DNA of 64,000 nucleotides, from NCBI GenBank assembly GCA_016212515.1, contig JACRFZ010000029.1, positions 88,634 to 152,633 on the forward strand, written 5' to 3'. A program made the position numbers and the translations under genes. Positions 35,266 through 44,851 of this stretch are shown piece after piece. Position 1 is the stretch's first letter. Each line of letters begins with the position of its first letter. The notes beneath the pieces are model-generated. The model worked only from the letters and a program-made list of their open reading frames with translations. It was not told the DNA's origin and ran no database searches. Source of the DNA: Candidatus Melainabacteria bacterium (lineage in GTDB: Bacteria; Cyanobacteriota; Vampirovibrionia; Obscuribacterales; Obscuribacteraceae).

Positions 35266-36426
35266 GTGTCCCTGCCCGTCATCCGCTTCCTGTGCGCCTG
35301 GAGTCTGGCGCTGAGCCTGAGCGCCAGCGCCCCGTCGGCCAGTTGGTCCGCCGAGAACCCGACCGAAGGCGGCGAATCCCCGGCGCTGCGCGGCGCCGTA
35401 ACCAAGACCGAGAGCAAGCTTCCACTAATTCCCACCGTCAACACGGGGGATGTGCGTGTAGTGGCCCAGGGTACTGAGTTGGATCTGTATCTTACGACCG
35501 AGATTGCCTCAGACGAAACCGTTGAAGGCGATCAGTTCTTCGGCAAAATCAGCAAGGACGTAGCGGTGGATGGACGAGTAGTGATACCCAGGGGTACGCT
35601 GGCGCACGGGGTGCTGAGCACCATGGAAGGACCGAAGCGCGCCGGCCGCGATGGCTACATCAACACGGTCTTTGATTATCTAATCACGCCTGACGGGCGC
35701 AAAGTCCCGATTGAGGGCAACAGCACCACGCGGGACTCCAAAGGCAAGGCCGCTGCCAAAGTAGTCGGGCGCGCGGCGGGATATACCGCCGTTGGTGGCG
35801 TGGTAGGTACAGTGATAGCTCTGCAAGTTGGCGGTCTCGCGGGGGCGGCGGCTAGCCACGGGTCCACCCTGGCGGGTGGAGCGGTCATTGGTGGGGCTAC
35901 CGGGCTGACAGTCGCCATGCTGATGAAAGGCAAAAGCGTCATGCTCCAGCCCGGCACTGAAATGAAAGTCAAACTCAGCGAGCCACTGCAACTTCCCACA
36001 ATGACCATGCCCGATGAGACGGCGGAAGATTTCAGCCTTCCTGGTATGGAGGTGAAGGTGGAGCACATGCGCATTGACGGCCACCCGTCAGGCGAGATTA
36101 CCCTGACACTGGACATTCTCAATCAAACCGAAAATGCGTTCTCCATATTTGAAATCGGTCTGGAGGACGAGCTGGGCAATGTGGTTTTCCCCTCTCCCTT
36201 TGGTGATACTGGCATAGCGTCCAGCAGAATCAAGCCCCGCAGTCACTTCAACAGCAACATCACCTTCAGCGTGGACAACATAAAAAGCCGCTATAAGCTG
36301 GTGTTTTTCAAGCCGTATTCCCGTGAACCGCTGGCAAAATTCGCCCTGACCGATGCCATGCGGGCAAGCGGCAAAGCCAGCCCCAAAGGCAAGCACGTGA
36401 TCAATGAAGTGAGTCAGTCCCACTGA
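35266..36426 (+). CDS. Secreted protein with glycine-zipper hydrophobic segment
   Basis: 386 residues from GTG 35266, chosen because GGGAG lies eight bases upstream and the product starts with a signal peptide (LPVIRFLCAWSLALSLSASAP). A frame from 35101 would put 55 residues before it. The mature part has a beta-rich domain (EGDQFFGKISKDVAVDGRVVIPRGT resembles secreted barrel or TrbI-like parts), a Gly/Ala-rich stretch (VGGVVGTVIALQVGGLAGAA) and a C-terminal beta domain ending in Lys/Ser. Family not certain. A cell-envelope role is likely. Confidence 0.65.
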   Translation: MSLPVIRFLCAWSLALSLSASAPSASWSAENPTEGGESPALRGAVTKTESKLPLIPTVNTGDVRVVAQGTELDLYLTTEIASDETVEGDQFFGKISKDVAVDGRVVIPRGTLAHGVLSTMEGPKRAGRDGYINTVFDYLITPDGRKVPIEGNSTTRDSKGKAAAKVVGRAAGYTAVGGVVGTVIALQVGGLAGAAASHGSTLAGGAVIGGATGLTVAMLMKGKSVMLQPGTEMKVKLSEPLQLPTMTMPDETAEDFSLPGMEVKVEHMRIDGHPSGEITLTLDILNQTENAFSIFEIGLEDELGNVVFPSPFGDTGIASSRIKPRSHFNSNITFSVDNIKSRYKLVFFKPYSREPLAKFALTDAMRASGKASPKGKHVINEVSQSH

Positions 36427-36785
36427 GCGCAAAACGTGGAGAAGGCGAGGCTGCTCGAAGCCAAAAAGTCTATTCTACATATGGCGCACTGCAAAAGCTC
36501 TCTGAGATGCGGCTCACAGAAACACTCAACAGCGGCTTGCCATGCCGAAAATTGAAAGTATCAAAAACTGGCGCGGCAATAACAAGAGTAGCTAGAAAAT
36601 TCAATTAACAGATTCATCAATATCTATAGTGACTCCTAAAGCCCACTATCAAGGGTGTTGCTCATGTAACGATTTTCTTCTCTCGACAACCCGGCGAGAC
36701 TTCGCAAACAAGTCGATCACATTTCCCAACTAAGATTCTTCCTTACGAATTGTAGTGAGTAATTAGTTTTTCCAGGGACATAGAC
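36427..36785. other. Intergenic region before the efflux operon
   Basis: 359 bases, AT-rich towards the right. It should hold the promoter of the efflux operon. I see no ORF and no clear operator. AGGGA lies seven bases before the adaptor ATG. Confidence 0.45.
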
Positions 36786-38660
36786 ATGGTACACGAGCCC
36801 GAATCGGAGCTTCCTGTGGCTGAAGCCAAGCTTCGTGTCTTGGAAGCAAAACGTCCTGCTGTGGAAGCCAAACCTCCTGCTGTAGAAGCCAAACCTCCTG
36901 CTGTGGAAGCCAAACCTCCTGCTGTGGAAGCCAAACCTCCCGCTGCGGAAGCCAATCCTCCTGCTAAGGAAGCCAAGCCTCCTGCTGTGGAGGCCAAGCC
37001 TCCTGTGATTGAAGCGAAACCTCCTAGTGTTGAAGCCAAGCCTCCTGTGATTGAAGCGAAACCTCCTGCTGTGGAGGCCAAGCCTCCTGTGATTGAAGCG
37101 AAACCTCCTGCGGTTGAAGCCAAGCCTCCTGTGATTGAAGCGAAACCTCCTGCGGTTGAAGCCAAGCCTCCTAAGGTCGAAGCCAAGCCTCCGGTGCCTG
37201 AAGCCAAGCCTCCTAAGGTCGAAGCCAAGCCTCCGGTGCCTGAAGCCAAGCCTCCGGTGCCTGAAACCGAACCTCCTATTGTTGAAGCCAAGGAGGCTCT
37301 CGCTCAAAGGACTGTCTTCATGCTTGCTGAAGATTCCGATGGCAAGCCTGCCGCCAAGCTTGCCGAAGATCGTGCTGATGCAGAGAAGTCGACTCCCGAG
37401 TCTAAGAAAAAGCAAAAACAATACTTCATGGCAATAGCGGGAGTACTGCTTATAGGCGGAATCGCGGCATTGCAGTTGGATAGAAAAGAAGTTCTCAACC
37501 AAGTACAGCAACTACAAGCATACGCAAGTAAATCAAACATTGGTCAGAGCGTCCTTTCTAAATATAGACAGTTGACTCAGTCCGTACCGTCTTTATCAGG
37601 CTCTGACAGCAAAGTAGCATCGCACACGACTAATCACCTAGCGCAGAACGAAGCATCACCAACTACTTACGAGGTCAGTAAACCCCTCGTCCAAGACCTT
37701 ACCACCTACGATGAGTATGTCTGCCAGATTAGAGCCATACAGCACATTGAAATTCGTTCGTTAGAGAAGGGATACCTGCAAAATGTACTGATAGACGAAG
37801 GACAAACTGTTAAGCAGGGTCAATTGCTTTTTCAAATAAAGCCCAATGTCTACGAAGCCGATGTTGAAAAATCAGAAGCAGAAGTGCAGCTTTCCCAAAT
37901 CGAGCTGGAGAACAACCAGGCACTTGTAGCCAAAGATATTATTTCCCCCACTGAAGCCGCTATGTCAGCCGCCAAGCTGAATAAAGTTAAGGCGGAACTA
38001 GAGCTAGCCAAAACCCATCTAGGCTTTACTGAAATTCGAGCCCCGTTTGACGGGCTAATAGGCCGTTTTGGTGATATCAGGCTGGGCAGCCTGCTGGAAG
38101 AAAACCAACTGCTGACGACCTTAAGCGATAACCATCGACTTTGGGTGTACTTCAATGTGCCCGAAGCTATTTACCTGGACTACATTCAACACAGTCAAAA
38201 GGGTGCTTCTCAGAAAGTCAAACTGGAACTCGCAAACAAGGAAATTTATCCTGAACCTGGAACGATAGAGGTTATTCAGTCAGATTTTAGTAGTACATCA
38301 GGCAACATTGCCTTTCGAGCCAGTTTTAGTAACCCGAAGGCGATACTGCGTTATGGGCAAACAGGCAAAATACTATGGCCTAAGACTATCAACCATGCGA
38401 TCATCGTGCCGCAAAAATCCACTTTTGAAATTTTGGATAAGCGCTTTATTTTTGTTGTCGACAAATCCGGGGTGATTCACGAACGTTCCATTAAAGTGTG
38501 CTCTGAACAACCCAATGTTTACATCATTGAATCTGGAATAGGCCCTGACGAGATGTTCCTGCTAGAGCGGCAGAACAAACTAAATAAAGGCGACAAAATC
38601 CGGTTCAAGCTGATTGATCCACAACGTGCAATCGAGAGTTTAAAACTGTATGCAGAGTAA
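36786..38660 (+). CDS. RND efflux periplasmic adaptor with long EAKPP heptad repeat extension
   Basis: 624 residues. Residues 13-170 are about 22 heptads, mostly EAKPPAV, EAKPPVI or EAKPPVP. After a short charged part comes one TM helix (about 212-230, YFMAIAGVLLIGGIAALQL), then the membrane-fusion-protein core: a half-lipoyl piece (about 315-345), a helical hairpin, GFTEIRAPFDGLIG and the beta-barrel. By topology the repeats should be cytoplasmic, which is unusual for such adaptors. It begins a three-gene tripartite pump operon: 14 bases to the RND gene. Confidence 0.87.
   Translation: MVHEPESELPVAEAKLRVLEAKRPAVEAKPPAVEAKPPAVEAKPPAVEAKPPAAEANPPAKEAKPPAVEAKPPVIEAKPPSVEAKPPVIEAKPPAVEAKPPVIEAKPPAVEAKPPVIEAKPPAVEAKPPKVEAKPPVPEAKPPKVEAKPPVPEAKPPVPETEPPIVEAKEALAQRTVFMLAEDSDGKPAAKLAEDRADAEKSTPESKKKQKQYFMAIAGVLLIGGIAALQLDRKEVLNQVQQLQAYASKSNIGQSVLSKYRQLTQSVPSLSGSDSKVASHTTNHLAQNEASPTTYEVSKPLVQDLTTYDEYVCQIRAIQHIEIRSLEKGYLQNVLIDEGQTVKQGQLLFQIKPNVYEADVEKSEAEVQLSQIELENNQALVAKDIISPTEAAMSAAKLNKVKAELELAKTHLGFTEIRAPFDGLIGRFGDIRLGSLLEENQLLTTLSDNHRLWVYFNVPEAIYLDYIQHSQKGASQKVKLELANKEIYPEPGTIEVIQSDFSSTSGNIAFRASFSNPKAILRYGQTGKILWPKTINHAIIVPQKSTFEILDKRFIFVVDKSGVIHERSIKVCSEQPNVYIIESGIGPDEMFLLERQNKLNKGDKIRFKLIDPQRAIESLKLYAE
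36822..37290 (+). repeat. 21-base tandem repeat array encoding EAKPPxx heptads
   Basis: About 22 imperfect 21-bp units lie in the 5' part of the adaptor gene, with variant blocks (AV, VI, VP) grouped together, as expected from repeat expansion. It is not a CRISPR: there are no spacers, and the repeat keeps the reading frame. Confidence 0.9.
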
Positions 38661-38674
38661 TTTAGGTCCGGCCC

Positions 38675-41600
38675 ATGTTCAGTAACATTCTCAAACGACC
38701 GGTACTCGGGATTGTTATCTCTGTGATAATCGTTTTCCTTGGCTGCCTGTCCATTGTGAAGCTTCCGATTTCACAGTTCCCCCAAATTGCACCGACAGTC
38801 GTCAATCTCTTTATTGCCTACCCCGGTGCCAGTGCCGATGTGCTTACCCAGTCGACGCTAGTACCACTGGAAGCGGCCATTAACGGGGTGCAGGGAATGC
38901 GCTATTTGTCATCGGACGCGACCAGCGCCGGTGAGGCTACCGTTCGAGTGGTATTTGAACCAGGTACCGACCCAAACCAGGCAGTGGTTGCCGTCAAAAC
39001 CCGGGTGGATCAGGTGATGACTTCCTTACCTGATCTTGTTCAGCGAGAGGGGGTCATCATACGCCCCCTACAGCCATCCATGCTGATGTATGTGGATTTA
39101 TATTCCGACTCCAGCTCCTTTGACCAGAAGTACCTGTTCAATTACGCCTATACCAAGCTAATACCGGAAATTCAACGGATTACAGGGGTTGCAAACGCCA
39201 CCTTATTGGGTAGCAGAACGTATTCCATGAGGCTGTGGCTCAAACCTGATCGCATGCGAGCCTACAATATTTCTTCGGAAGAAGTGGTCGAGGCTGTTAA
39301 GGACCAGAGTCTTATTGCCCGCCCTGGCCGACTCGGCCTGAGCTCCGGGAAAAAAGCCCAGTCTACTGAATATGTGCTCAATTATGTGGGCCGCTTTAGC
39401 GAGGCTGAGCAGTACGAAAATATCATTATCAAAAGCTCCGAATTTGGTGAAATGGTCAAGCTCAAAGACATTGCCTCCGTGGAGCTGGGCAGCGAGTTTT
39501 ACGATATTTATACGAATCTGGATGGGAAGTCGTCTGCGTCTATCGTGCTGAAACAGACAACTGACAGCAATGCCAGGGAAGTCATTGAAAAGGTCAAAGA
39601 AAAAATCAGCGAACTCTCCAAGTCGTTTCCAGACGGTATACACGCCCAGTATAGCTACGATGTGTCCAAGTTTTTAGATGCCTCGATTGAGCAGGTCATC
39701 GACACTATCCGAGATGCATTTATTCTGGTCACCCTGGTTGTCTTTCTGTTTCTGGGGGACTGGCGTTCTACCGTCATTCCTGTCATTGCCGTGCCTATCT
39801 CATTGGTAGGCGCCTTTTTTGTACTGGCGCTGTTTGGTATGTCCATCAACCTGATTACCTTATTTGCTGTGGTGCTGGCCATCGGCATTGTGGTGGATGA
39901 TGCCATCGTGGTGGTTGAAGCGGTTCACTTCAATATGGAGAAGGACCCTTCGCTAACGCCTTATGCGGCAACTCAAAAAGCCATGGGCGAACTGGGCAGC
40001 GCCATTTTGGCCATCACTATGGTGATGATTTCGGTGTTTGTACCGATAGCCTTCATTCCCGGACCGGTAGGTGTTTTTTACAGGCAATTTTCTTTCACGA
40101 TGTCTAGCGCCATTTTGATTTCGGCGTTGGTGGCGTTGACGCTAACGCCGGTTTTATGCGCCATGTTTCTCAAAAACCATGCCGGTCACAAGCACTCCCG
40201 CAACCTTCTTCAATGGCTTATTAGTCGATTTAATGCCCTTTTCGAAGTACTTACCAGTGTCTACATGTGGCTTCTGAATCGTATTGTTACTAAGAAGATT
40301 ATGTGCCTGGGGGTCATCCTGTTATTTGGTGCCGGCATTGTTTATGTGAGCCAAAAGGTTTCCTCCGGCTTTGTCCCCAATGAAGACCAGGGCACCATCT
40401 ACGCAATTGTTCAAACACCGCCAGGGTCTTCGCTGGAGTATACAAACAAAGTGATGGGCCAGCTTGAAAAAATCACAAAAATGGTTGCCGGAGTCGACTC
40501 GGTGACGTCGATGGCGGGCTACGAAATCATGACGGAAGGCAGAGGCTCCAATGCGGGAACCTGCCTTATCAACCTCAAAGACTGGCACGAACGCAGAGAA
40601 AACGTCCATGAAATTATTGAGAAATTAGAGCATTGCACTGCTGAACTGGGAGGCAGGGTGGAATTTTTTGAGCCGCCGGCCATTCCCGGCTTCGGTTCTT
40701 CCGGCGGATTTTCGCTGCGATTACTTGATAAAACCGGCGATCTCCGTTACCAGGAGCTGCAAGTGGCCACTCAGAAGTTTATGGAAAATCTGACGAAACG
40801 CAAGGAAATTTCAGGGCTGTTTACCTTCTACAATGCGTCCTACCCGCAATATGAAATCAAAATCGATAACCAGAGGGCCATGCAGAAAGGGGTTTCCATA
40901 AGTGCGGCGATGAGAAACCTGGATATCATGAACAGCGGCTCTTATGAGCAAGGGTTCGTTAAATTCGGCCGGTTTTTTAAAGTCTTTACCCAGGCAGCCC
41001 CTGAATACCGAAGAAACCTGGATGATTTGAAAACCCTGTTTGTCAAAAATGATCAAGGGGAAATGGTGCCATACACATCGTTTATGACCCTGGAAAAATC
41101 AAAAGGGGCCAATGAAATTACGCGTTATAACATGTACAACTCTGCCGCTATTCGGGGATTCCCGGCAAAAGGGTATACGAGTGGCGACGCAATTAAGGCT
41201 ATTCGCGAGGTGGCTAAAGAAACCCTGTCCCGCGAGTTCGATATTGCATGGGAAGATCTGTCCTACGACGAATCGAGACGAGGTAATGAATTCGTTGTTA
41301 TTTCTTTGATTGTCGTGCTTTTCGTCTATTTGGTTCTTGCAGCCCAGTACGAAAACTTTGTTCTGCCTCTGGCAGTGCTCTTTTCCTTGCCCGTCGGTAT
41401 TTTTGGCTCCTTCTTTATGCTCGAACTGATGGGACTGGCCAACGATGTCTATGCACAAATTGCTATCATTACCCTGCTTGGACTTTTAGGTAAGAATGCT
41501 GTCCTGATCGTCGAGTTTGCGGTTCAAAAACGGAATGAAGGCTTGTCGTTGCGAGACGCTGCCTTGCAAGGCGCCAAGATGCGGTTTAGACCGATCCTGA

Positions 41601-41902
41601 TGACGTCCTTTGCCTTTGTGGCAGGGCTTATGCCCCTTGTCTTGTCGGAGGGCGCCGGGGCAGTGGGAAATAGAACCCTTGGTTCATCTGCCATGGGCGG
41701 AATGATTACGGGCACCGTCATCGGCGTGTTGGTTATTCCGGGACTCTACTTTGTTTTCGCGTCACTGGTAGACGGCAAAAAATTGCTGAAAGATGAAGTC
41801 AAAAGCTCTATCACTGATTCAATTGCGCGGAGAGGCAGAGACAGCCAGGAAATGAGCCGACTAGTTAAATTACTGATTAAAGGCACAAAGTCTAAGCAAT
41901 AG
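38675..41902 (+). CDS. RND multidrug efflux permease, HAE1 (AcrB-like) family
   Basis: 1,075 residues, the usual length. It opens with SNILKRPVLGIVISVII and LPISQFPQIAPTVV, as in AcrB. The TM4 proton-relay pair is in GIVVDDAIVVVEAVH, and the TM10 Lys in LLGLLGKNAVLIVEFA; both are needed for proton-driven export. Two large periplasmic domains carry PSMLMYVDLYS and FVPNEDQGTIYAIVQTPPGSS. Substrates are likely hydrophobic or amphiphilic drugs; exact range unknown. Second gene of the operon, with the outer-membrane factor 20 bases downstream. Confidence 0.94.
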   Translation: MFSNILKRPVLGIVISVIIVFLGCLSIVKLPISQFPQIAPTVVNLFIAYPGASADVLTQSTLVPLEAAINGVQGMRYLSSDATSAGEATVRVVFEPGTDPNQAVVAVKTRVDQVMTSLPDLVQREGVIIRPLQPSMLMYVDLYSDSSSFDQKYLFNYAYTKLIPEIQRITGVANATLLGSRTYSMRLWLKPDRMRAYNISSEEVVEAVKDQSLIARPGRLGLSSGKKAQSTEYVLNYVGRFSEAEQYENIIIKSSEFGEMVKLKDIASVELGSEFYDIYTNLDGKSSASIVLKQTTDSNAREVIEKVKEKISELSKSFPDGIHAQYSYDVSKFLDASIEQVIDTIRDAFILVTLVVFLFLGDWRSTVIPVIAVPISLVGAFFVLALFGMSINLITLFAVVLAIGIVVDDAIVVVEAVHFNMEKDPSLTPYAATQKAMGELGSAILAITMVMISVFVPIAFIPGPVGVFYRQFSFTMSSAILISALVALTLTPVLCAMFLKNHAGHKHSRNLLQWLISRFNALFEVLTSVYMWLLNRIVTKKIMCLGVILLFGAGIVYVSQKVSSGFVPNEDQGTIYAIVQTPPGSSLEYTNKVMGQLEKITKMVAGVDSVTSMAGYEIMTEGRGSNAGTCLINLKDWHERRENVHEIIEKLEHCTAELGGRVEFFEPPAIPGFGSSGGFSLRLLDKTGDLRYQELQVATQKFMENLTKRKEISGLFTFYNASYPQYEIKIDNQRAMQKGVSISAAMRNLDIMNSGSYEQGFVKFGRFFKVFTQAAPEYRRNLDDLKTLFVKNDQGEMVPYTSFMTLEKSKGANEITRYNMYNSAAIRGFPAKGYTSGDAIKAIREVAKETLSREFDIAWEDLSYDESRRGNEFVVISLIVVLFVYLVLAAQYENFVLPLAVLFSLPVGIFGSFFMLELMGLANDVYAQIAIITLLGLLGKNAVLIVEFAVQKRNEGLSLRDAALQGAKMRFRPILMTSFAFVAGLMPLVLSEGAGAVGNRTLGSSAMGGMITGTVIGVLVIPGLYFVFASLVDGKKLLKDEVKSSITDSIARRGRDSQEMSRLVKLLIKGTKSKQ

Positions 41903-41921
41903 TGAGTCAAGCGTAAGCGAA

Positions 41922-43439
41922 ATGGACAGAAAGAGAACTGCTTATCTTTTAACACTCATAGCTTCTGTGGGCGTCTTTCAAGCACCTGCTTTGGCAAAAA
42001 GATCGTGGTTTCATCCGGTTGAGCTGCAGGAAAAAAAGCCGACATTCAACGTACCAACGAAATATGACACTCCCCCGCTGGTCAGTCCGCCGTCACCGGA
42101 CACTCAGCAGTCACCGGATACTCCGACGCTACGGGGCTCCATCGGCGTTGATAGTGCGGCTTCCATTAGCTGGCGAGAGTTTTTTGCTGATCCAGATCTT
42201 GTCTTCCTGATTGAAACAGCCCTGGCAAATAACCAGGAATTCAATATCGCGATACAGGATATCCAAATTGCCGCCAATGAAGTGAAAGAAAGGCAGTCTG
42301 AGTATTTGCCGAAAGTCGGCTTGGGCTTTGGCGGAAGTTACATCAGACCATCCGAAAACACTCCGGAAGGCGTGTTGGACACAATTGTCGAGAGAGATTT
42401 CTACAGATACCCGGATTTCAACCTGAATATTGGTCCTTCCCTGAGTTGGGAAGTGGATATCTGGAGAAGACTGAGAAATGCCAAAGATGCAGCCAGAATG
42501 CGAATGGTCGCACAAACCGAGGTGCGAAATTTTCTAATTTCCAGGCTCGTTACCGAAATAGCTCGCAACTACTATGAATTAATGGCTCTGGATACTTCTC
42601 TCAAGATACTGGATGCAAACATCAGCATCCAGGAAGCGGCTTTTCTTAAAGTGCAAACCTTGAAGCGTTATGCCAAAGCAAACCAGTTAGCAGTCAATCG
42701 GTTTGAAGCCCAGTTAAACAAGACTAAAAGCCAGCGGGCTATAACCAGTCAAAGAGTTGTTGAAAAAGAGAATCGCCTCAAGTTCCTCATCGGTAGATAT
42801 GATGAAGCGCCAATAGCGAGGAACTCCGACCAGTTTATGACGCTGCCGGTGAATGAATTGCAGACGGGTGTGCCTGCTCAGCTTTTGGAAAACAGAGCCG
42901 ATATTCGTCAGGCGGCAGCGGCGGTCAAGGCGGCAAAGCTCAATTTGAAAAGTGTCAAAGCCCAGCTCTACCCCAACCTGACCATTCGGGCCGGTGCGGG
43001 TTTTTCTGGGTTTAGCCCGTCACTGCTGTTTCGGGCGCCACAGTCGTTGTTCTACAATGCGATCGGTGATTTTGTGCTTCCCTTGATCAACCGAAGAGCA
43101 ATAATTGCACGTATCCAGACAGCCGATGCCAACCAAACCCAGGCGGTTTTGAACTATGAGCAGTCTTTACTGAGAGCCTACACTGACGTTCTTATTCAGG
43201 AGTCAAACATAAGAAAAATGCAGCAGGCTTTTGATACTAAAAAACGAGAAGTCGTATTGCTTGAGGAGTCGATCGGTACGGCGAACATGCTGTTTAAATA
43301 CGCCAAGGCCACTTACGTCGAGGTGCTGCTCACCCAGGAAGAGAAGCTGAATGCCGAGAGAGAATTGGTAGAAGTGAAGTTGAACCTGGTCGGGTCGAGA
43401 GTCGAACTCTATCGAGCACTAGGTGGCGGCTGGCGATAG
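41922..43439 (+). CDS. TolC-like outer-membrane efflux factor (NodT type)
   Basis: 505 residues with signal peptide (LLTLIASVGVFQAPALA). The OEP repeat pattern is seen twice: DLVFLIETALANNQEFNIAI, GPSLSWEVDIWRRLRNA, LLENRADIRQAAAAVKAAKL and DFVLPLINRRAII. NodT-type members often have a lipobox; none is present here. It completes the pump (adaptor, permease, outer-membrane channel) and is direct evidence for an outer membrane. Confidence 0.9.
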   Translation: MDRKRTAYLLTLIASVGVFQAPALAKRSWFHPVELQEKKPTFNVPTKYDTPPLVSPPSPDTQQSPDTPTLRGSIGVDSAASISWREFFADPDLVFLIETALANNQEFNIAIQDIQIAANEVKERQSEYLPKVGLGFGGSYIRPSENTPEGVLDTIVERDFYRYPDFNLNIGPSLSWEVDIWRRLRNAKDAARMRMVAQTEVRNFLISRLVTEIARNYYELMALDTSLKILDANISIQEAAFLKVQTLKRYAKANQLAVNRFEAQLNKTKSQRAITSQRVVEKENRLKFLIGRYDEAPIARNSDQFMTLPVNELQTGVPAQLLENRADIRQAAAAVKAAKLNLKSVKAQLYPNLTIRAGAGFSGFSPSLLFRAPQSLFYNAIGDFVLPLINRRAIIARIQTADANQTQAVLNYEQSLLRAYTDVLIQESNIRKMQQAFDTKKREVVLLEESIGTANMLFKYAKATYVEVLLTQEEKLNAERELVEVKLNLVGSRVELYRALGGGWR

Positions 43440-43663
43440 CTAGTGACATAAGGGGTTCAAATCTCCCTCACGCGAACGAAGCTGCCTTCAAACAGGCAAC
43501 CAGATTAGATTATGTAAATGCAAGGACGCCTTGTCAGTTCGTAAACTTACCTTTACACTTGACATACTGTTAATCAAATTGTCGAGTACGCAAGAGCGCT
43601 TGAGGCGTTTCCTTTGTGACTCGGACAAGGTATCCGCCCCCCACCAATACTGGAGGACGACAG

Positions 43664-43951
43664 ATGGCGTTCAAGAATAAATTCAACCACGGTAACGAAA
43701 TTTTCTTCTTATCGATCATGACTCTGCTCTTTGCGCCCCATCAGTACAAACTCCCAGGTTTAGGGATTTTCTGCTTTGTCTTGATTACCGCTGCAGTTAT
43801 CGATTGGAAGAAGAACACTAAGCTCGTCAGACGCATCTCCAGGCGGGTCGCCTCCTGCAGCTGCGAGAAGGTTAGAGAGACGATTTCGCACATGCACGTG
43901 CCTCAAATCTTGCAGAGCAAATGCACCATATGCGGTGCAGAAGCCAAGTAA
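43664..43951 (+). CDS. Small membrane protein with Cys-rich tail
   Basis: 95 residues from ATG 43664 (GGAGG seven bases upstream). One or two hydrophobic segments (about residues 15-47) are followed by a basic region and cysteines in CSCEKV and CTICGAE, which could bind zinc. I do not recognise it. It follows the efflux operon by 224 bases and is unlikely to be part of it. Confidence 0.6.
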   Translation: MAFKNKFNHGNEIFFLSIMTLLFAPHQYKLPGLGIFCFVLITAAVIDWKKNTKLVRRISRRVASCSCEKVRETISHMHVPQILQSKCTICGAEAK

Positions 43952-43999
43952 TTCCAACCCACCCAAGCAAACCCACGTCTCAAAGCATATTAGCTGTCG

Positions 44000-44554
44000 T
44001 CAAAGTTTCAGCAATTTGCCGATTTCTTTCTCGTGGTTCAAAATCTCAGAATCGAAGTGGTCAATTTCATTTTGCACTTTTTTCTCAACGCCCAGAAAGT
44101 AGCTGACGTTGTACGGATTGGGCGGGCCGACTTGCGGCATGTCGCCCTGGTTGCACGTCAAGCTGTAGGAGTTGACCGGCTTGACTGCGTAATCCGCTGT
44201 TGCCGCCCGACCGTTGCTCATACCTAGAGCCGAAAGGAGGACTATTGAGGGTGTGTAAGGCGGAGGCGGGGGAACTAAATAATCTCCGGCTCTGCTGGAA
44301 CTATTTCGCGAAGTCCTGGTCCGCTTCTCCGCGACAGCGTACTGGGCATCTGCTGCTAACGCTTGCGCTTCCAAAATAGCAAGCGACGCTGGGACAATAG
44401 TAGGTATGTAAGGCGGAGGCGGGGGGACAAGATAATTTTTGGCTCCGGGGGAACTGTTTCGCAAGGTTTTCGCCTCCACAGACTGCGTGCCGAGGGTGAA
44501 CGACCCGCTGAAAGCGACGGCTAGCGAAATGAGTGCTGCAAGTTTCCTGATCAA
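44000..44554 (-). CDS. Secreted protein with two YLVPPPPPY repeats
   Basis: 184 residues from TTG 44554, preferred because GGGAG lies eight bases upstream and the product begins directly with a signal peptide (KLAALISLAVAFSGSF, cut near VEA). The ATG at 44623 would add 23 unlikely residues. Two direct repeats of about 65 residues carry RNSS, YLVPPPPPY and PSIV or PTIV. A C-terminal helical stretch (EIDHFDSEILNHEKEIGKL) could be a coiled coil. Likely envelope-associated; function unknown. Confidence 0.65.
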   Translation of the reverse strand: MIRKLAALISLAVAFSGSFTLGTQSVEAKTLRNSSPGAKNYLVPPPPPYIPTIVPASLAILEAQALAADAQYAVAEKRTRTSRNSSSRAGDYLVPPPPPYTPSIVLLSALGMSNGRAATADYAVKPVNSYSLTCNQGDMPQVGPPNPYNVSYFLGVEKKVQNEIDHFDSEILNHEKEIGKLLKL

Positions 44555-44764
44555 ATGAAAGTCTCCCTGAAGGTGGCCGCTTTGGTTATGAAGTGGCGCG
44601 CGAGCCCAGACCACACAGTTCATAAACCATTATGCAGAGCGCTTGTGATGGTGGCGTGATCAGATGAGATCCGAGTCTCGACATTTTTTGGGGAAAGCCA
44701 AGGTCAAGCCCGAAAGGCTTTACTAACAATGACTTCGGCACCTGTTCAAAAGATGTCAGGTCCC

Positions 44765-44851
44765 TCAGTGCAGGAAACCCGGCACGGTCACCGCCACTGA
44801 GCCGCTGATGTTTTCCTCTGCCAGCCGGGGACTTTCAATCTTGAAGCCGGA
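44765..44851 (-). pseudogene. Resolvase gene fragment
   Basis: The minus strand encodes [18 protein letters not shown] and then AVTVPGFLH before a stop. This matches residues 27-55 of the intact resolvase at 33159-33743 ([18 protein letters not shown]), with the same nucleotides over most of the stretch. Upstream codons are unrelated, so only an internal piece survives. Confidence 0.8.

Noticed and set aside
36822..37290. Regular repeats that could suggest a CRISPR array
   Set aside because: Units are contiguous, in frame and without spacers; they code for heptads.
36717..37511. 264-residue minus-strand ORF rich in Arg/Phe repeats
   Set aside because: It is the antisense of the EAKPP heptads; repeats of 21 bp keep other frames open. 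The sense frame continues into a real adaptor.
43450..43478. tRNA-like T-arm (GGGGTTCAAATCTCCC), possible attachment-site remnant
   Set aside because: The stem has a mismatch and a wobble pair, there is no matching acceptor or CCA end, and no tRNA is in the window to compare with.
23854..43564. TTTACACTTGACA at 23854 and again at 43552, a possible shared promoter box
   Set aside because: A 13-base match between two places in 64 kb is expected by chance, and neither has a -10 box at normal distance.
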